Below are positions 1 through 8,509 of a DNA stretch of 64,000 nucleotides, in pieces. The stretch spans positions 868,001 through 932,000 of the forward strand of contig JADKIU010000001.1 of the NCBI GenBank assembly GCA_016722565.1, read 5' to 3'. Below the pieces are notes generated by a model, which worked only from the letters and a program-made list of their open reading frames with translations, did no database searches and was not told the DNA's origin. This DNA is from Bacteroidota bacterium. GTDB taxonomy: Bacteria; Bacteroidota; Bacteroidia; 2-12-FULL-35-15. The translations under genes and the position numbers were made by a program. Every line of letters begins with the position of its first letter. The stretch's first letter is position 1.

Positions 1-461
1 ATGTCCGGGAAACGCGGACCTAGTTCTTTAATGTTTTTTCCGATCAGCGGATTGGAAGGAAAAAAATTAATATGGTCGTTAATAATCATTAAGTCGCCAA
101 TTTCAAAATTAGGATTTACACCACCGGATGCATTGGATACAAACAAGTTTTTTATGCCGAGTAGTTTCATCACACGAACAGGAAAGGTCACTTGCTGTAA
201 GGTATATCCTTCATAATAATGAAAGCGACCTTGCATTGCAACAACGCGTTTTCCTCCAAGCTCACCAAAAATTAATTTTCCGGAATGGCCTTCAACGGTA
301 GATACAGGAAAGTTGGGGATTTCTTCATACGGGATGGTGTGTTGGATGTTTATCTCTTTCACCAATCCACCTAAACCTGTTCCTAAAATAATTCCTACTT
401 CAGGTGTGAATGAAATTTTACTTTGAATGTATGCTGCTGTGTTTTTGATTTGCTCTAACAT
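1..461 (-). CDS. Purine-nucleoside phosphorylase (C-terminus beyond window)
   Basis: Cleaves purine nucleosides with phosphate to the free base and ribose-1-phosphate, in cytosolic purine salvage. The first ~153 residues are visible. They contain the family's early glycine motif (EVGIILGTGLGG), the GRFHYYEGY phosphate/substrate region, the VSNASGGVNP segment and GDLMIINDHIN, ending in LGPRFPD at the window edge. The ATG at 461 gives an N-terminus of normal length (MLEQIKNTAAYIQSK). The gene overlaps the 3' end of lpxK by 44 bp on the same strand, so the two are probably co-transcribed and translationally coupled. Only the missing C-terminal half leaves any doubt about the subfamily (trimeric PNP is favoured by the GRFHYYEG motif). 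Confidence 0.93.
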   Translation of the reverse strand, partial: MLEQIKNTAAYIQSKISFTPEVGIILGTGLGGLVKEINIQHTIPYEEIPNFPVSTVEGHSGKLIFGELGGKRVVAMQGRFHYYEGYTLQQVTFPVRVMKLLGIKNLFVSNASGGVNPNFEIGDLMIINDHINFFPSNPLIGKNIKELGPRFPD

Positions 462-1512
462 AATGGAGTATTTGCTCGTTGAACGCTTGTTTATCGTTAT
501 TGTGAAATTCAATTTCTATCGGAATATAAAAAAGAGGAAGATTTTTAATGGCTTCGGCATACGCTGCGCTTTTTAAACGCATCGCATCTTTTTCGGTCGT
601 CAAAATAATTTTATTTGCGGTTACAATATTATTAAATATTTTTTGAATGTTGCTGATGTCATTTTTAGTAAAGTGATGGTGGTCGCCAAACTTGATAGGA
701 ACAATATTTTTAATTTTATCCTTTAGATAGTATTCTAATGGTCGTGTATTTGCAATACCTGTTAAAAGTGCGACCGAAAAGTTTCGTTCAAAATAATATT
801 CTTTTGCCAAAGGGTTGGTGCCGTCACCGGTTACCGGGATAAAATCGCCATACTTGATGTACGAAAAATAAATGCGTTGATGGGGCAATGGATTTATTTC
901 TGAAATTAATCGTTTGCGTTCGATGGGTAATAATATTTCCGGACATTTAGTAACAACAATAATGTCGGCACGTTTCATTCCGGATTTAAATTCGCGCAAA
1001 CTACCACTTGGAAGAAGGTTGTCATTTACAAACAATCTGCTAAAGTCGGTAAGAAGAATGCTTAGTCCGGGTTTTACAGCTCGATGTTGAAAGGCGTCAT
1101 CCAACAAAATGCTTTGCAAGGAAGGAAATTCTTTTAATAAATGTTTGATTCCTCTCACCCGGTTCCCATCTACTGCAACGCGCAAACCGCTAAATTTTTT
1201 CTTGAATTGTAGTGGTTCATCACCAATATCACTTGCTGTTGATTGTGTGTCAGACAATATAAAACCTGTCGTTTTTCTGCCATAGCCACGACTGAGTGTT
1301 GCAATATAAAATTCTGGTTTTAAAAGGCGAATCAGGTATTCAATATGCGGAGTTTTTCCGGTTCCACCGGCACTTAAATTGCCTACGGAAATAGTTGGCA
1401 AATCAAATTGCTTGGAAGAAAAAAGTCCCAAATCGTAAAACATGTTTCGCAGAAATGTGATACAGCCGTACAAAAAGGAAATCGGTAATAATATGATTCG
1501 AATAAACTTCAC
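418..1512 (-). CDS. lpxK: Tetraacyldisaccharide 4'-kinase LpxK
   Basis: Phosphorylates the 4' position of the tetraacyl-disaccharide lipid A precursor at the inner face of the cytoplasmic membrane, so the organism makes lipopolysaccharide. At 364 aa it is of family length. The N-terminal membrane-associated helix (residues ~5-22) is followed by the modified Walker A GGTGKT (49-54) within VGNLSAGGTGKTP. LLDDAFQHR, the conserved LpxK motif, follows, then a TTEKDAMRL motif near residue 310. The start is GTG at 1512; no in-frame ATG would keep the N-terminal helix. The 3' end overlaps the start of purine-nucleoside phosphorylase, a common Bacteroidota pairing. Confidence 0.95.
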   Translation of the reverse strand: MKFIRIILLPISFLYGCITFLRNMFYDLGLFSSKQFDLPTISVGNLSAGGTGKTPHIEYLIRLLKPEFYIATLSRGYGRKTTGFILSDTQSTASDIGDEPLQFKKKFSGLRVAVDGNRVRGIKHLLKEFPSLQSILLDDAFQHRAVKPGLSILLTDFSRLFVNDNLLPSGSLREFKSGMKRADIIVVTKCPEILLPIERKRLISEINPLPHQRIYFSYIKYGDFIPVTGDGTNPLAKEYYFERNFSVALLTGIANTRPLEYYLKDKIKNIVPIKFGDHHHFTKNDISNIQKIFNNIVTANKIILTTEKDAMRLKSAAYAEAIKNLPLFYIPIEIEFHNNDKQAFNEQILHYVRANQKHSSIHSK

Positions 1513-1595
1513 AGCCCTAAAATACGAATTAATGTGCTCCGAAGTAGTCTCTTTTGAGCAAATTTGAGGAGCTGCAGATTCAACAATGTTAAATA

Positions 1596-1625
1596 GATTC
1601 GTAAATTCGTGCAGATTCGTAATTT
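1596..1625. repeat. Short AGATTCGTAA-type direct repeats upstream of the Nif3 gene
   Basis: The spacer between divergent lpxK and the Nif3-family gene carries near-identical copies of GATTCGTAA, at 1596-1604 and 1613-1621, with a partial ATTCGTG copy between them. The 12-mer GATTCGTAATTT occurs again at about 17038 upstream of holA. Its function is unknown; it could be a degenerate intergenic repeat or an operator-like motif. Confidence 0.4.
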
Positions 1626-1632
1626 ATAAAAA

Positions 1633-2727
1633 ATGAAATTAAAAGAAATAACCAGCCATATCGAATCCATTGCTCCGCTTGCTTATCAAGAGAGTTATGA
1701 TAATTCAGGATTGATTTTTGGCAATCCCGATATGGAAATTACCGGAGCAATTATTTGCTTGGACAGCACTGAAGCTGTTATTGATGAGGCGATTGCGAAG
1801 AAATGTAATTTAGTAATTGCCCATCATCCGATTGTGTTTTCCGGAATAAAAAAATTTAACGGGAAAAATTATGTCGAGCGCGTCATCATAAAAGCAATCC
1901 AAAATAACATTGCGATATATGCGGCACATACCAATTTGGACAATGTACACAATGGAGTAAATGCTAAGATTGCTGAAATGATTGGTTTGGAAAATTGTTC
2001 AGTACTTGCTCCAATGAATGGTAGCATTAAAAAGTTGGTAACGTATTGTCCGGATGTGAACGCAGCGCCTATCCGTGAAGCATTATTTGCTGCAGGTGGT
2101 GGCTCTATCGGAAATTATGAAGAATGCAGTTTTAATGGAAATGGGTATGGGACATTTAAGGCGGGAGCGAATGCCAATCCGCATGTAGGTGAGATCCGCA
2201 AACAACACCAAGAAAAAGAAACCAGGATAGAGTTGATTTATCCGGCATATCTCGAGTCGAAGTTGCTAAAAGCCTTGTTTTTGGCACATCCGTATGAAGA
2301 GGTAGCCTATGATTTAGTGGAGTTAAGTAATAAAAATAATCGCATTGGAGCAGGGTTGATTGGCGAATTGGCCACTGAAATGGACGAAAAAGCATTTTTG
2401 ATGCATTTAAAAACGGTGATGAAGGCCGATGGAATACGATATACCGCATTAAAGGGTGAAAAAGTGAAGAAAATAGCTGTATGTGGCGGGTCGGGTAGCT
2501 TTTTGCTGAAAAATGCGATGCAAGCAGGAGCGGATGTATTTGTGACGGCAGATTTTAAGTATCATCAGTTCTTTGATGCTGAAAATCAGATAATTATTGC
2601 AGATATCGGGCATTATGAGAGTGAGCAATACACGATGGAATTATTTTATGAGATTTTAAGCAGAAAATTTACTACATTTGCACTCCATTTATCAAAAATC
2701 AATACAAATCCGATAAACTATTTATAA
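1633..2727 (+). CDS. Nif3-like dinuclear metal centre hexameric protein
   Basis: Member of the Nif3/YbgI/YqfO family (often labelled GTP cyclohydrolase 1 type 2 homolog), a conserved cytosolic protein with a two-metal site whose reaction is not settled. Metal-ligand motifs are visible: AHHPIVFSG and AAHTNLDN in the N-terminal half and DIGHYESEQ near the C-terminus. The 364-residue length shows the version with an inserted CutA/PII-like domain between the two halves (roughly residues 130-235). The stop is followed after two bases by the start of the zinc-ribbon gene, a conserved Bacteroidota two-gene unit. Family assignment is firm, biochemical role uncertain. Confidence 0.92.
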   Translation: MKLKEITSHIESIAPLAYQESYDNSGLIFGNPDMEITGAIICLDSTEAVIDEAIAKKCNLVIAHHPIVFSGIKKFNGKNYVERVIIKAIQNNIAIYAAHTNLDNVHNGVNAKIAEMIGLENCSVLAPMNGSIKKLVTYCPDVNAAPIREALFAAGGGSIGNYEECSFNGNGYGTFKAGANANPHVGEIRKQHQEKETRIELIYPAYLESKLLKALFLAHPYEEVAYDLVELSNKNNRIGAGLIGELATEMDEKAFLMHLKTVMKADGIRYTALKGEKVKKIAVCGGSGSFLLKNAMQAGADVFVTADFKYHQFFDAENQIIIADIGHYESEQYTMELFYEILSRKFTTFALHLSKINTNPINYL

Positions 2728-2729
2728 AA

Positions 2730-3491
2730 ATGGCAAAAACTAAGACTGACGAAATTTCTGTAGAGGAAAAGTTAAAAGCCTTGTTTGAATTACAACAAGT
2801 AGATTCTAAAATCGATAAAATTAAAACTGTTAGAGGTGAATTGCCTTTGGAAGTGAGAGATTTGGAAGATTTAGTTGCTGGTTTAGAAACCCGTATAACG
2901 AATTTAACGGAAGAGTTAAAAACATTGGAAGAGTCAATCACAGAAAAGAAAAATGTGATTAAAGATTCACAAGCATTGATTAAGAAATACGAAACACAGC
3001 AAGGTAAAGTACGTAACAACCGTGAGTACGATGCGATTACAAAAGAAATTGAATTCCAAAATTTGGAAATTCAGTTGGCTGAAAAACGTATCAAAGAATA
3101 CAAAGCGAATATCATTTCTAAGAAAGAAGTGATTGAAGCATCAGAAGAGGATTTCAAAGACAGACAAAAAGATTTGAAAATCAAAAAGAAAGAATTGGAT
3201 GAAATTGTTGCTGAAACAGAAAAAGAAGAATCAGCATTGATTAAAAAATCAAAAGCTTCTGAAAGCATTATTGAAGAACGTTTATTAAACGCGTATCACC
3301 GTTTGCGTTCAAACGTAATGAACGGATTAGGCGTTGTAACTGTTGAGCGTGATGCTTGTGGCGGATGTTTCAATAAAATTCCACCTCAACGTCATTTGGA
3401 TATCAAAACACATAAAAAAGTGATTGTGTGTGAGCATTGCGGAAGAATTTTGGTGGATGCGGATATCTTAACTGGAAAAACAAAAGAATAA
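2730..3491 (+). CDS. Coiled-coil protein with C-terminal C4-type zinc ribbon
   Basis: Member of the COG1579-type zinc-ribbon family. Residues ~10-180 form a long, charged, heptad-rich coiled coil. The C-terminus carries CxxC pairs at C210/C213 and C234/C237, which should bind one zinc. The family is thought to act in nucleic-acid or translation-related processes, but no reaction is established. The start lies 2 nt after the Nif3 stop, so the two form one transcript, which ends at the hairpin at 3512-3547. There is no signal peptide; the protein should be cytosolic. Confidence 0.9.
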   Translation: MAKTKTDEISVEEKLKALFELQQVDSKIDKIKTVRGELPLEVRDLEDLVAGLETRITNLTEELKTLEESITEKKNVIKDSQALIKKYETQQGKVRNNREYDAITKEIEFQNLEIQLAEKRIKEYKANIISKKEVIEASEEDFKDRQKDLKIKKKELDEIVAETEKEESALIKKSKASESIIEERLLNAYHRLRSNVMNGLGVVTVERDACGGCFNKIPPQRHLDIKTHKKVIVCEHCGRILVDADILTGKTKE

Positions 3492-3511
3492 TTTTAAGAA
3501 ATACCTTAATT

Positions 3512-3547
3512 AAAAAAGCCTCAAGTTTTCACTTGGGGCTTTTTTTA
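3512..3547 (+). terminator. Bidirectional intrinsic terminator
   Basis: An A-tract, then a ~10-bp stem (AAGCCTCAAG with CTTGGGGCTT, one G-U pair) around TTTTCA, then seven T. It lies between convergent genes, and its A-tract/T-tract symmetry means it can serve both strands. Confidence 0.85.
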
Positions 3548-4003
3548 TAGATCTTTTAAACTACTCACATGCTTTTTTAAAATAGTATCAGCGAGCATTT
3601 TTGTTTTTATTTCTTCAATCAATGATTTATCCAGTTTCTGCTTTTTGCTAATAATGTCAACTCCTTCCGGAGTAAATAGTGTTTTTGAAAACCAGATAAC
3701 AGCCCATTCGTTTTTCTCATCAAATAATTTTATTTCCCAATGACTTTTGGCGATTGCTAAAAATCCTTTTCCCTGCCAAGTAAATGCCTTGTCATTATTG
3801 GGGTTTACATAATCGAAACCATTAATGGTTTTTGTTTTCCCTTTTTTAAGGTATTTGACTTCATCTATTAAAAACGTTTTTCCATTTTTTTCTGCAATGG
3901 TATAATTAAATGTAGGGTTGGTTTTGGTTCCATCCAACCACATTGGAAAGTTGGAGCTAATGATAAACCAGGTGCCGGAAAGAATATTGAAAATCGAATT
4001 CAT
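3545..4003 (-). CDS. Lipocalin-like cytosolic protein, function unknown
   Basis: A 152-residue protein if translated from the ATG at 4003. An in-frame TTG at 4018 would add five residues but lies in the T-tract of the upstream terminator, so it was not used. The early GTWFIISS segment and the alternating beta-strand pattern through residue ~115 resemble lipocalin-like small beta-barrels (GxW signature near the N-terminus). A Lys-rich helix follows at the end. No signal peptide or lipobox is seen, so it is probably cytosolic. Terminators on both sides suggest a monocistronic unit. The specific ligand or role cannot be read from the sequence. Confidence 0.6.
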   Translation of the reverse strand: MNSIFNILSGTWFIISSNFPMWLDGTKTNPTFNYTIAEKNGKTFLIDEVKYLKKGKTKTINGFDYVNPNNDKAFTWQGKGFLAIAKSHWEIKLFDEKNEWAVIWFSKTLFTPEGVDIISKKQKLDKSLIEEIKTKMLADTILKKHVSSLKDL

Positions 4004-4015
4004 GGATACAAGATA

Positions 4016-4053
4016 CAAAAAAACGTCCCACTCAATAATTAGAGTGGGACGTT
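4016..4053 (-). terminator. Strong intrinsic terminator of the FadL-like gene
   Basis: Perfect 12-bp stem (AACGTCCCACTC at 4022-4033, GAGTGGGACGTT at 4042-4053) with an 8-nt loop. On the minus strand it is followed by a run of seven T. It sits directly downstream of the outer membrane protein gene at 4059-5504. Confidence 0.9.
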
Positions 4054-4058
4054 CGTTC

Positions 4059-5504
4059 TTAAAATCTTACACCAAAAGATAACATAAAGCTGGAGTTTTT
4101 ATAACTGTTTTCTACGATGGTAGAATTGGGTGTGTTGTATAAATAATTGAATTCCGTGTATTTGGTGAGCACATAGGCAAAGTCAATGAAAAAATGATCT
4201 TGGCGGTATCCAATTCCGGCTGTATAGCTCGTTCGGTTCGCATTGATGTTTTCATTGCTTTTAAACGGACTTCCATACAAGGCATATCCAACGCGCAAAG
4301 CAATCGGATCCAAGCGAACTTCTCCACCAACACGCAAATTGCCTGTTCCTTTATATTTTGTGCGAATAAGCTTGTTTACATCACCAAAAACATTTTCAGT
4401 TGCATGCAACTGAGCAAAAGAATAATCCACATATTCGTATTCTGCATTGATGAGCGCAATTTTATTAATCACAAAACCAACACTGCCAATTGCACGGTAG
4501 GGATTTGTAATTCTGTAATCATAGGAGCCTTCCGGTGAAACGGTATCGTATTTATAGCCGTCTAAATCGGAACTCATTTCGCTGCTGTAGTTATCTCTTA
4601 AGCTGATAGAAGATGGCGTGTGAAACGCTACACCAACTCTCACCCAATCGTTCGGACGATAGATCGCACCTACTTTTAGGTTCACACCATTTCCTTGGGT
4701 TGATAAATATTGAGTGTATTTAAAAGATTTGAAATTGGCGATTGTATCTTTTTCATCTGTTTCTTCAAAAGTAGATTCTTCTGAAAAACGGGTTCTTAAA
4801 ATTCCGAAGGTCGCACCTAAATACAATTTGCTTTTGTAATTCCCTCCGAAACTAATCACGGTTTCGCCCATGGAACCGGTTGTTTCCACAGTTTTATGTT
4901 GGTTGATTCCGTAGTTGGGTATTACATGGTTGTATTGTAAAACGCCCACACTGTCAGGGTTTATTAGATAGGTTTGCCATGCCAAGTCCGTTGAAAACGC
5001 ATCAAAACTTGTTGGGTTGTTACCATTCGCATCTTGAACAAATGCGTCCAATAAGGAGTTGTTTTTGTTATCACTTTCGATATCCATTCGATTGTGAAAA
5101 TTATTGGTGCGGTTGTAGCCAAATCCGAAATTTATATTTTCCCAACCGCTCTTATTTTTGTCGCTTATCAAATTAATGCTCGCCACCAAACCAATGTTTC
5201 CTAAATTAAAATTTAATTTACGATCACTTGAGGTTGAGCCATTGTAGGTAGACGCAGTGGTTTGTGAAAACACAGCAGGTGAAATGGATAATTCTGTTTT
5301 TTTGAAAATAGCAATCCCTGCAGGATTGAAACTAAGCGTTGAGATGTCGCCACCTAAAGCGCCCATAGAGCCTGCCATAGAAGCAAAACGAGCCGTTCCG
5401 CCAAAGGTAAGTTGCGAGTAACGCATGGCATCAATATCATTTTGTGCAAAGGAAGTGCACAACGATAGTAATCCGATTCCTGTAATTATAATTTGTTTTT
5501 GCAT
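4059..5504 (-). CDS. OmpP1/FadL/TodX-family outer membrane transport protein
   Basis: Outer membrane beta-barrel of the FadL family, which lets hydrophobic compounds such as long-chain fatty acids or aromatics cross the outer membrane. A signal peptide ends at SFAQ (residue ~21). The characteristic N-terminal segment GTARFASMAGSMGALGGD and LSFNPAGIAIF follow; this is the FadL hatch region with its NPAG motif. The rest alternates in amphipathic strands and ends in aromatic SFGVRF, as barrel proteins do. Length 481 aa is normal. It is expressed alone: a hairpin separates it from the upstream lipoprotein gene and a terminator follows. Substrate is not predictable; Bacteroidota copies are often mislabelled hemin receptors. 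Confidence 0.85.
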   Translation of the reverse strand: MQKQIIITGIGLLSLCTSFAQNDIDAMRYSQLTFGGTARFASMAGSMGALGGDISTLSFNPAGIAIFKKTELSISPAVFSQTTASTYNGSTSSDRKLNFNLGNIGLVASINLISDKNKSGWENINFGFGYNRTNNFHNRMDIESDNKNNSLLDAFVQDANGNNPTSFDAFSTDLAWQTYLINPDSVGVLQYNHVIPNYGINQHKTVETTGSMGETVISFGGNYKSKLYLGATFGILRTRFSEESTFEETDEKDTIANFKSFKYTQYLSTQGNGVNLKVGAIYRPNDWVRVGVAFHTPSSISLRDNYSSEMSSDLDGYKYDTVSPEGSYDYRITNPYRAIGSVGFVINKIALINAEYEYVDYSFAQLHATENVFGDVNKLIRTKYKGTGNLRVGGEVRLDPIALRVGYALYGSPFKSNENINANRTSYTAGIGYRQDHFFIDFAYVLTKYTEFNYLYNTPNSTIVENSYKNSSFMLSFGVRF

Positions 5505-5529
5505 ATCCGTTTTTTTAAAGTTGAATCGT

Positions 5530-5572
5530 GTTTTTAATTTTCACACGGAGTAAACGTGTGAAAATTAAAAAC
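5530..5572 (-). terminator. Perfect 18-bp inverted repeat between lipoprotein and FadL-like genes
   Basis: 5530-5547 and 5555-5572 are exact reverse complements (18 bp, 7-nt loop), rich in A/T at the base and with CACACG at the tip. On the minus strand the 3' arm contains the T-rich stretch of a terminator for the lipoprotein gene, only 15 bp after its stop. It also lies ~26 bp before the start of the FadL-like gene, so it could act as an attenuator in its leader. Confidence 0.75.
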
Positions 5573-5586
5573 GAATTCAGAATAAA

Positions 5587-6885
5587 TTATCTTCTTGGAG
5601 GTTTGCTTCCAGATGGTGGAGGAGTAGAACCGCCTCTTCCACTCGGTGTAGACGAAGGAGTTGGTTTCGGTTGTTCGTATCGAGGTGCTTCTTCACGAGG
5701 TTTTTCATATTTAGGTTGTTCAACCGGTTTTTGACGCTCAATATTAACTGGCTTTTCCTTGTATAGAGGTTTTTCTTCGTACACCGGCTTTTCTTTATAT
5801 GCCGGTTTTTCGTTGTATACCGGTTGTTCTTTATTAGCAGGCTTTTCGTTGTACACCGGTTTGTTGTAAGCCGGATTTTCAGTAGATGTAGGTTTACTAG
5901 TGCTATTGTCAGGTTTATAAGCCGGATTTACTGGACCCACCGGAATAACGGTTGCACCATTGTTGACAGGTTTGTAAGTATCCGTATTTACGTATACCGG
6001 TTTAATGCGGCCATAGTCGTCTTTTTTCCAATTTTCAGGATTCGCCTTTGCTTGTGTTTCTAATTCTTCTACCATTCGTGAAGCAAGAGTCGGTTGTGCT
6101 GTTTCTCTGCCATTCGAACCAGTTGTACCTCTTGGTCCATAATAATAGCTGTTATTATCGAAACTGTTGAAGTAGTTGTTGTTGTACATTCCGGCATAAT
6201 ATCCATCCCAGTATCCATTGTTATAGCCTGCGCCATAAGGATTGTATCCGCCATAACCATAACCATATCCATACGGGTTATATCCGTAACCGTATCCATA
6301 AGGATCATATCCATATCCATAAGGATTGTACCATGGGTCGTAACCCCAACCTTGGTTTCCGTACCAATAATAACTCGGATTATAGGTATAGGTGAAATAG
6401 CTCGGTCCCCAGAAATTGTATCCCATATAAACACTTGTCCCATAGTTATAAGGATTTCCTGTATACCAGTAGGAGTTGGTATAATAATTATCATAGTAAC
6501 CGTAGCTACCACAACTACCATGGAAACGTCTTAAACGAACAGCGTAAGCATCATCATAATAATCATCATAATCGAACGGCTCGTTGTCGTAATAATTATT
6601 GGTTGTATTGTTGATGGTTGTTTTCCCGTTTTCGGACGGGGTATAATAATCATCAGAAGTAGCAGGATTATTTCTTTTCTCTGCGGCTGCCATTTCTTCG
6701 AGTTGTTTTTTGGCTTCCTCGCGCTGTTGGGCTTCTGCCAAAGCTTGTTTTTCTTTATCGGCAGCTTTGTCTTTTGATGAATAATAAATATCATCATTGT
6801 AAGCTCTCGATTGCGCACCATCGGGAGTTTTACAAGCGGTAAACGCTAATAAAACAATTGCCAGAATGCTTAAATAGGTTTTCAT
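5587..6885 (-). CDS. Tyr/Gly-rich low-complexity lipoprotein with KP-Y repeats
   Basis: A 432-residue exported lipoprotein of unknown function. The signal sequence ends in the lipobox LAFTAC with Cys18. It then has an Ala/Glu/Lys-rich helix (residues ~40-72) and an Asn/Asp/Tyr stretch. A long Tyr-Gly-Asn-Pro region (~105-255) follows, with runs of NPYGYGYGY/DPYGYGYG type, and a globular-looking link (ASRMVEELE...). The tail has six or so copies of a KPxYxEKP unit before a Pro/Gly/Ser/Arg end. The composition suggests an intrinsically disordered or self-associating surface protein, for example a structural or adhesive envelope component. Similar lipoproteins recur in Bacteroidota without assigned function. 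It is divergent from proS. Confidence 0.8.
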   Translation of the reverse strand: MKTYLSILAIVLLAFTACKTPDGAQSRAYNDDIYYSSKDKAADKEKQALAEAQQREEAKKQLEEMAAAEKRNNPATSDDYYTPSENGKTTINNTTNNYYDNEPFDYDDYYDDAYAVRLRRFHGSCGSYGYYDNYYTNSYWYTGNPYNYGTSVYMGYNFWGPSYFTYTYNPSYYWYGNQGWGYDPWYNPYGYGYDPYGYGYGYNPYGYGYGYGGYNPYGAGYNNGYWDGYYAGMYNNNYFNSFDNNSYYYGPRGTTGSNGRETAQPTLASRMVEELETQAKANPENWKKDDYGRIKPVYVNTDTYKPVNNGATVIPVGPVNPAYKPDNSTSKPTSTENPAYNKPVYNEKPANKEQPVYNEKPAYKEKPVYEEKPLYKEKPVNIERQKPVEQPKYEKPREEAPRYEQPKPTPSSTPSGRGGSTPPPSGSKPPRR

Positions 6886-7025
6886 TTTTTAGTATTTAAA
6901 TATGATGGGGATGATTTAAATCTTTTTAAAATCGACAAAAGGAATAACAAAAGGTTTAATTTTCTATTTTTACGTTCCTAAAGTCAGATATAAAATTACA
7001 AATACTATACCACAAAAAAAAGATT

Positions 7026-8498
7026 ATGAGCAAGGAGTTATCAACGCGTGAAGGAAATTATTCGGAATGGTACAATGAATTGGTTGTGAAGGCCGATTTA
7101 GCGGAACATTCAGCAGTTAAAGGGTGCATGGTTATTAAGCCTTACGGATATGCCATTTGGGAAAAAATGCAACAGGCCTTAGACAAAATGTTTAAGGATA
7201 CCGATCACGTAAACGCTTATTTTCCGCTATTTATACCTAAATCGTTTTTTAGCAAGGAAGCCAGCCATGTGGATGGTTTTGCCAAGGAATGTGCCGTTGT
7301 GACGCATTACCGTTTGAAAACAGCACCCGATGGAAGTGTGGTGGTGGATGAAACCGCTAAGTTGGATGAAGAATTAATTGTTCGTCCTACTTCAGAAACG
7401 ATTATTTGGAATACCTATAGAGGCTGGATACAATCTCACCGCGACTTACCGATATTGGTGAATCAATGGGCTAATGTGGTGCGTTGGGAAATGCGTACAC
7501 GTTTGTTTTTAAGAACAACCGAGTTTTTGTGGCAAGAAGGACATACTGCACATGCGACATCTGAAGAGGCAGTAATTGAAACAGAGAAGATGTTGCACGT
7601 ATATGCTGATTTTGCAGAAAACTGGATGGCGATGCCGGTAATCAAAGGAATTAAATCAGCGAATGAGCGTTTTGCAGGAGCAATCGAAACCTATTGTATT
7701 GAGGCATTGATGCAAGATGGAAAAGCATTACAAGCAGGTACATCCCATTTTTTAGGTCAGAATTTTGCGAAAGCATTTGATGTAAAATTTGCAAGTAAAG
7801 AAGGGAAACAAGAATATGTGTGGGCAACTTCTTGGGGCGTTTCTACCCGTTTGATGGGCGCATTGATTATGTCACATTCGGATGATAAAGGATTGGTGTT
7901 GCCTCCAAAATTGGCACCTTTTCAGGTGGTGATTGTGCCAATTTATAAAGGCGAAGAGCAATTGGCACAAATCAATGAAGTGGTTGCGAAGATGAAAAAA
8001 GCAATGGAAGCCAAAGGTATTAGTGTGAAATATGATAATCGTGATTCACAGCGTCCGGGCTGGAAGTTTGCAGAATATGAATTAAAAGGAGTTCCCGTTC
8101 GTATTGCAATCGGTGGAAGAGATTTGGAGAATGGAACAGTAGAGGTGGCCAGAAGAGATACTATGGAAAAGGAAACCTTGTTGCAAGCCGATTTAGAGAA
8201 TAAGATTGAGCATTTGTTAACGCAGATACAGGATAATTTGTATCAAAAAGCAAAGGCGATGAAAGAAGCGAAAACCTATTCGGCAGATACATACGAAGAT
8301 TTTAAACGTATTTTGGATGAAACCCCAGGATTTGTAATGGCGCATTGGGATGGAACACCGGAAACGGAACAAAAAATTAAAGAAGAAACAAAAGCAACAA
8401 TTCGTTGTATTCCTTTAGATGCGAAGGCTGAAGAAGGGAAATGTATATACAGTGGCAAGCCGTCCTCAAGAAGAGTGGTATTTGCCCGTGCGTATTAA
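7026..8498 (+). CDS. proS: Prolyl-tRNA synthetase, archaeal/eukaryotic type
   Basis: Charges tRNA-Pro with proline in the cytosol. At 490 aa, with no editing insert, it is the archaeal/eukaryote-like class II form that most Bacteroidota use. Visible features are the class II motif 2 region (VVRWEMRTRLFLRTTEFLWQEGHTAHA), the proline-pocket segment LQAGTSHFLGQNF, motif 3 (TSWGVSTRLMGALIM), the anticodon-binding domain (~residues 290-400, KLAPFQVVIVPIY) and a C-terminal domain with RCIP...CIYSGKPS. The start ATG is preceded by an A-rich leader. The next gene begins 12 bp after the stop. Confidence 0.97.
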   Translation: MSKELSTREGNYSEWYNELVVKADLAEHSAVKGCMVIKPYGYAIWEKMQQALDKMFKDTDHVNAYFPLFIPKSFFSKEASHVDGFAKECAVVTHYRLKTAPDGSVVVDETAKLDEELIVRPTSETIIWNTYRGWIQSHRDLPILVNQWANVVRWEMRTRLFLRTTEFLWQEGHTAHATSEEAVIETEKMLHVYADFAENWMAMPVIKGIKSANERFAGAIETYCIEALMQDGKALQAGTSHFLGQNFAKAFDVKFASKEGKQEYVWATSWGVSTRLMGALIMSHSDDKGLVLPPKLAPFQVVIVPIYKGEEQLAQINEVVAKMKKAMEAKGISVKYDNRDSQRPGWKFAEYELKGVPVRIAIGGRDLENGTVEVARRDTMEKETLLQADLENKIEHLLTQIQDNLYQKAKAMKEAKTYSADTYEDFKRILDETPGFVMAHWDGTPETEQKIKEETKATIRCIPLDAKAEEGKCIYSGKPSSRRVVFARAY

Positions 8499-8509
8499 TT
8501 GTATCAAAG

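Noticed and set aside
6069..6534. Overlapping ORFs of ~150 residues on both strands (Ile/Met/Val-rich)
   Set aside because: They are shifted-frame readings of the Tyr-Gly repeat region of the lipoprotein at 5587-6885, with no start context or homologous motif.
8441..8509. Upstream extension of the unknown protein gene into proS
   Set aside because: The extra 23 residues come from the last proS codons in another frame; the ATG at 8510 follows the proS stop and gives a normal start.
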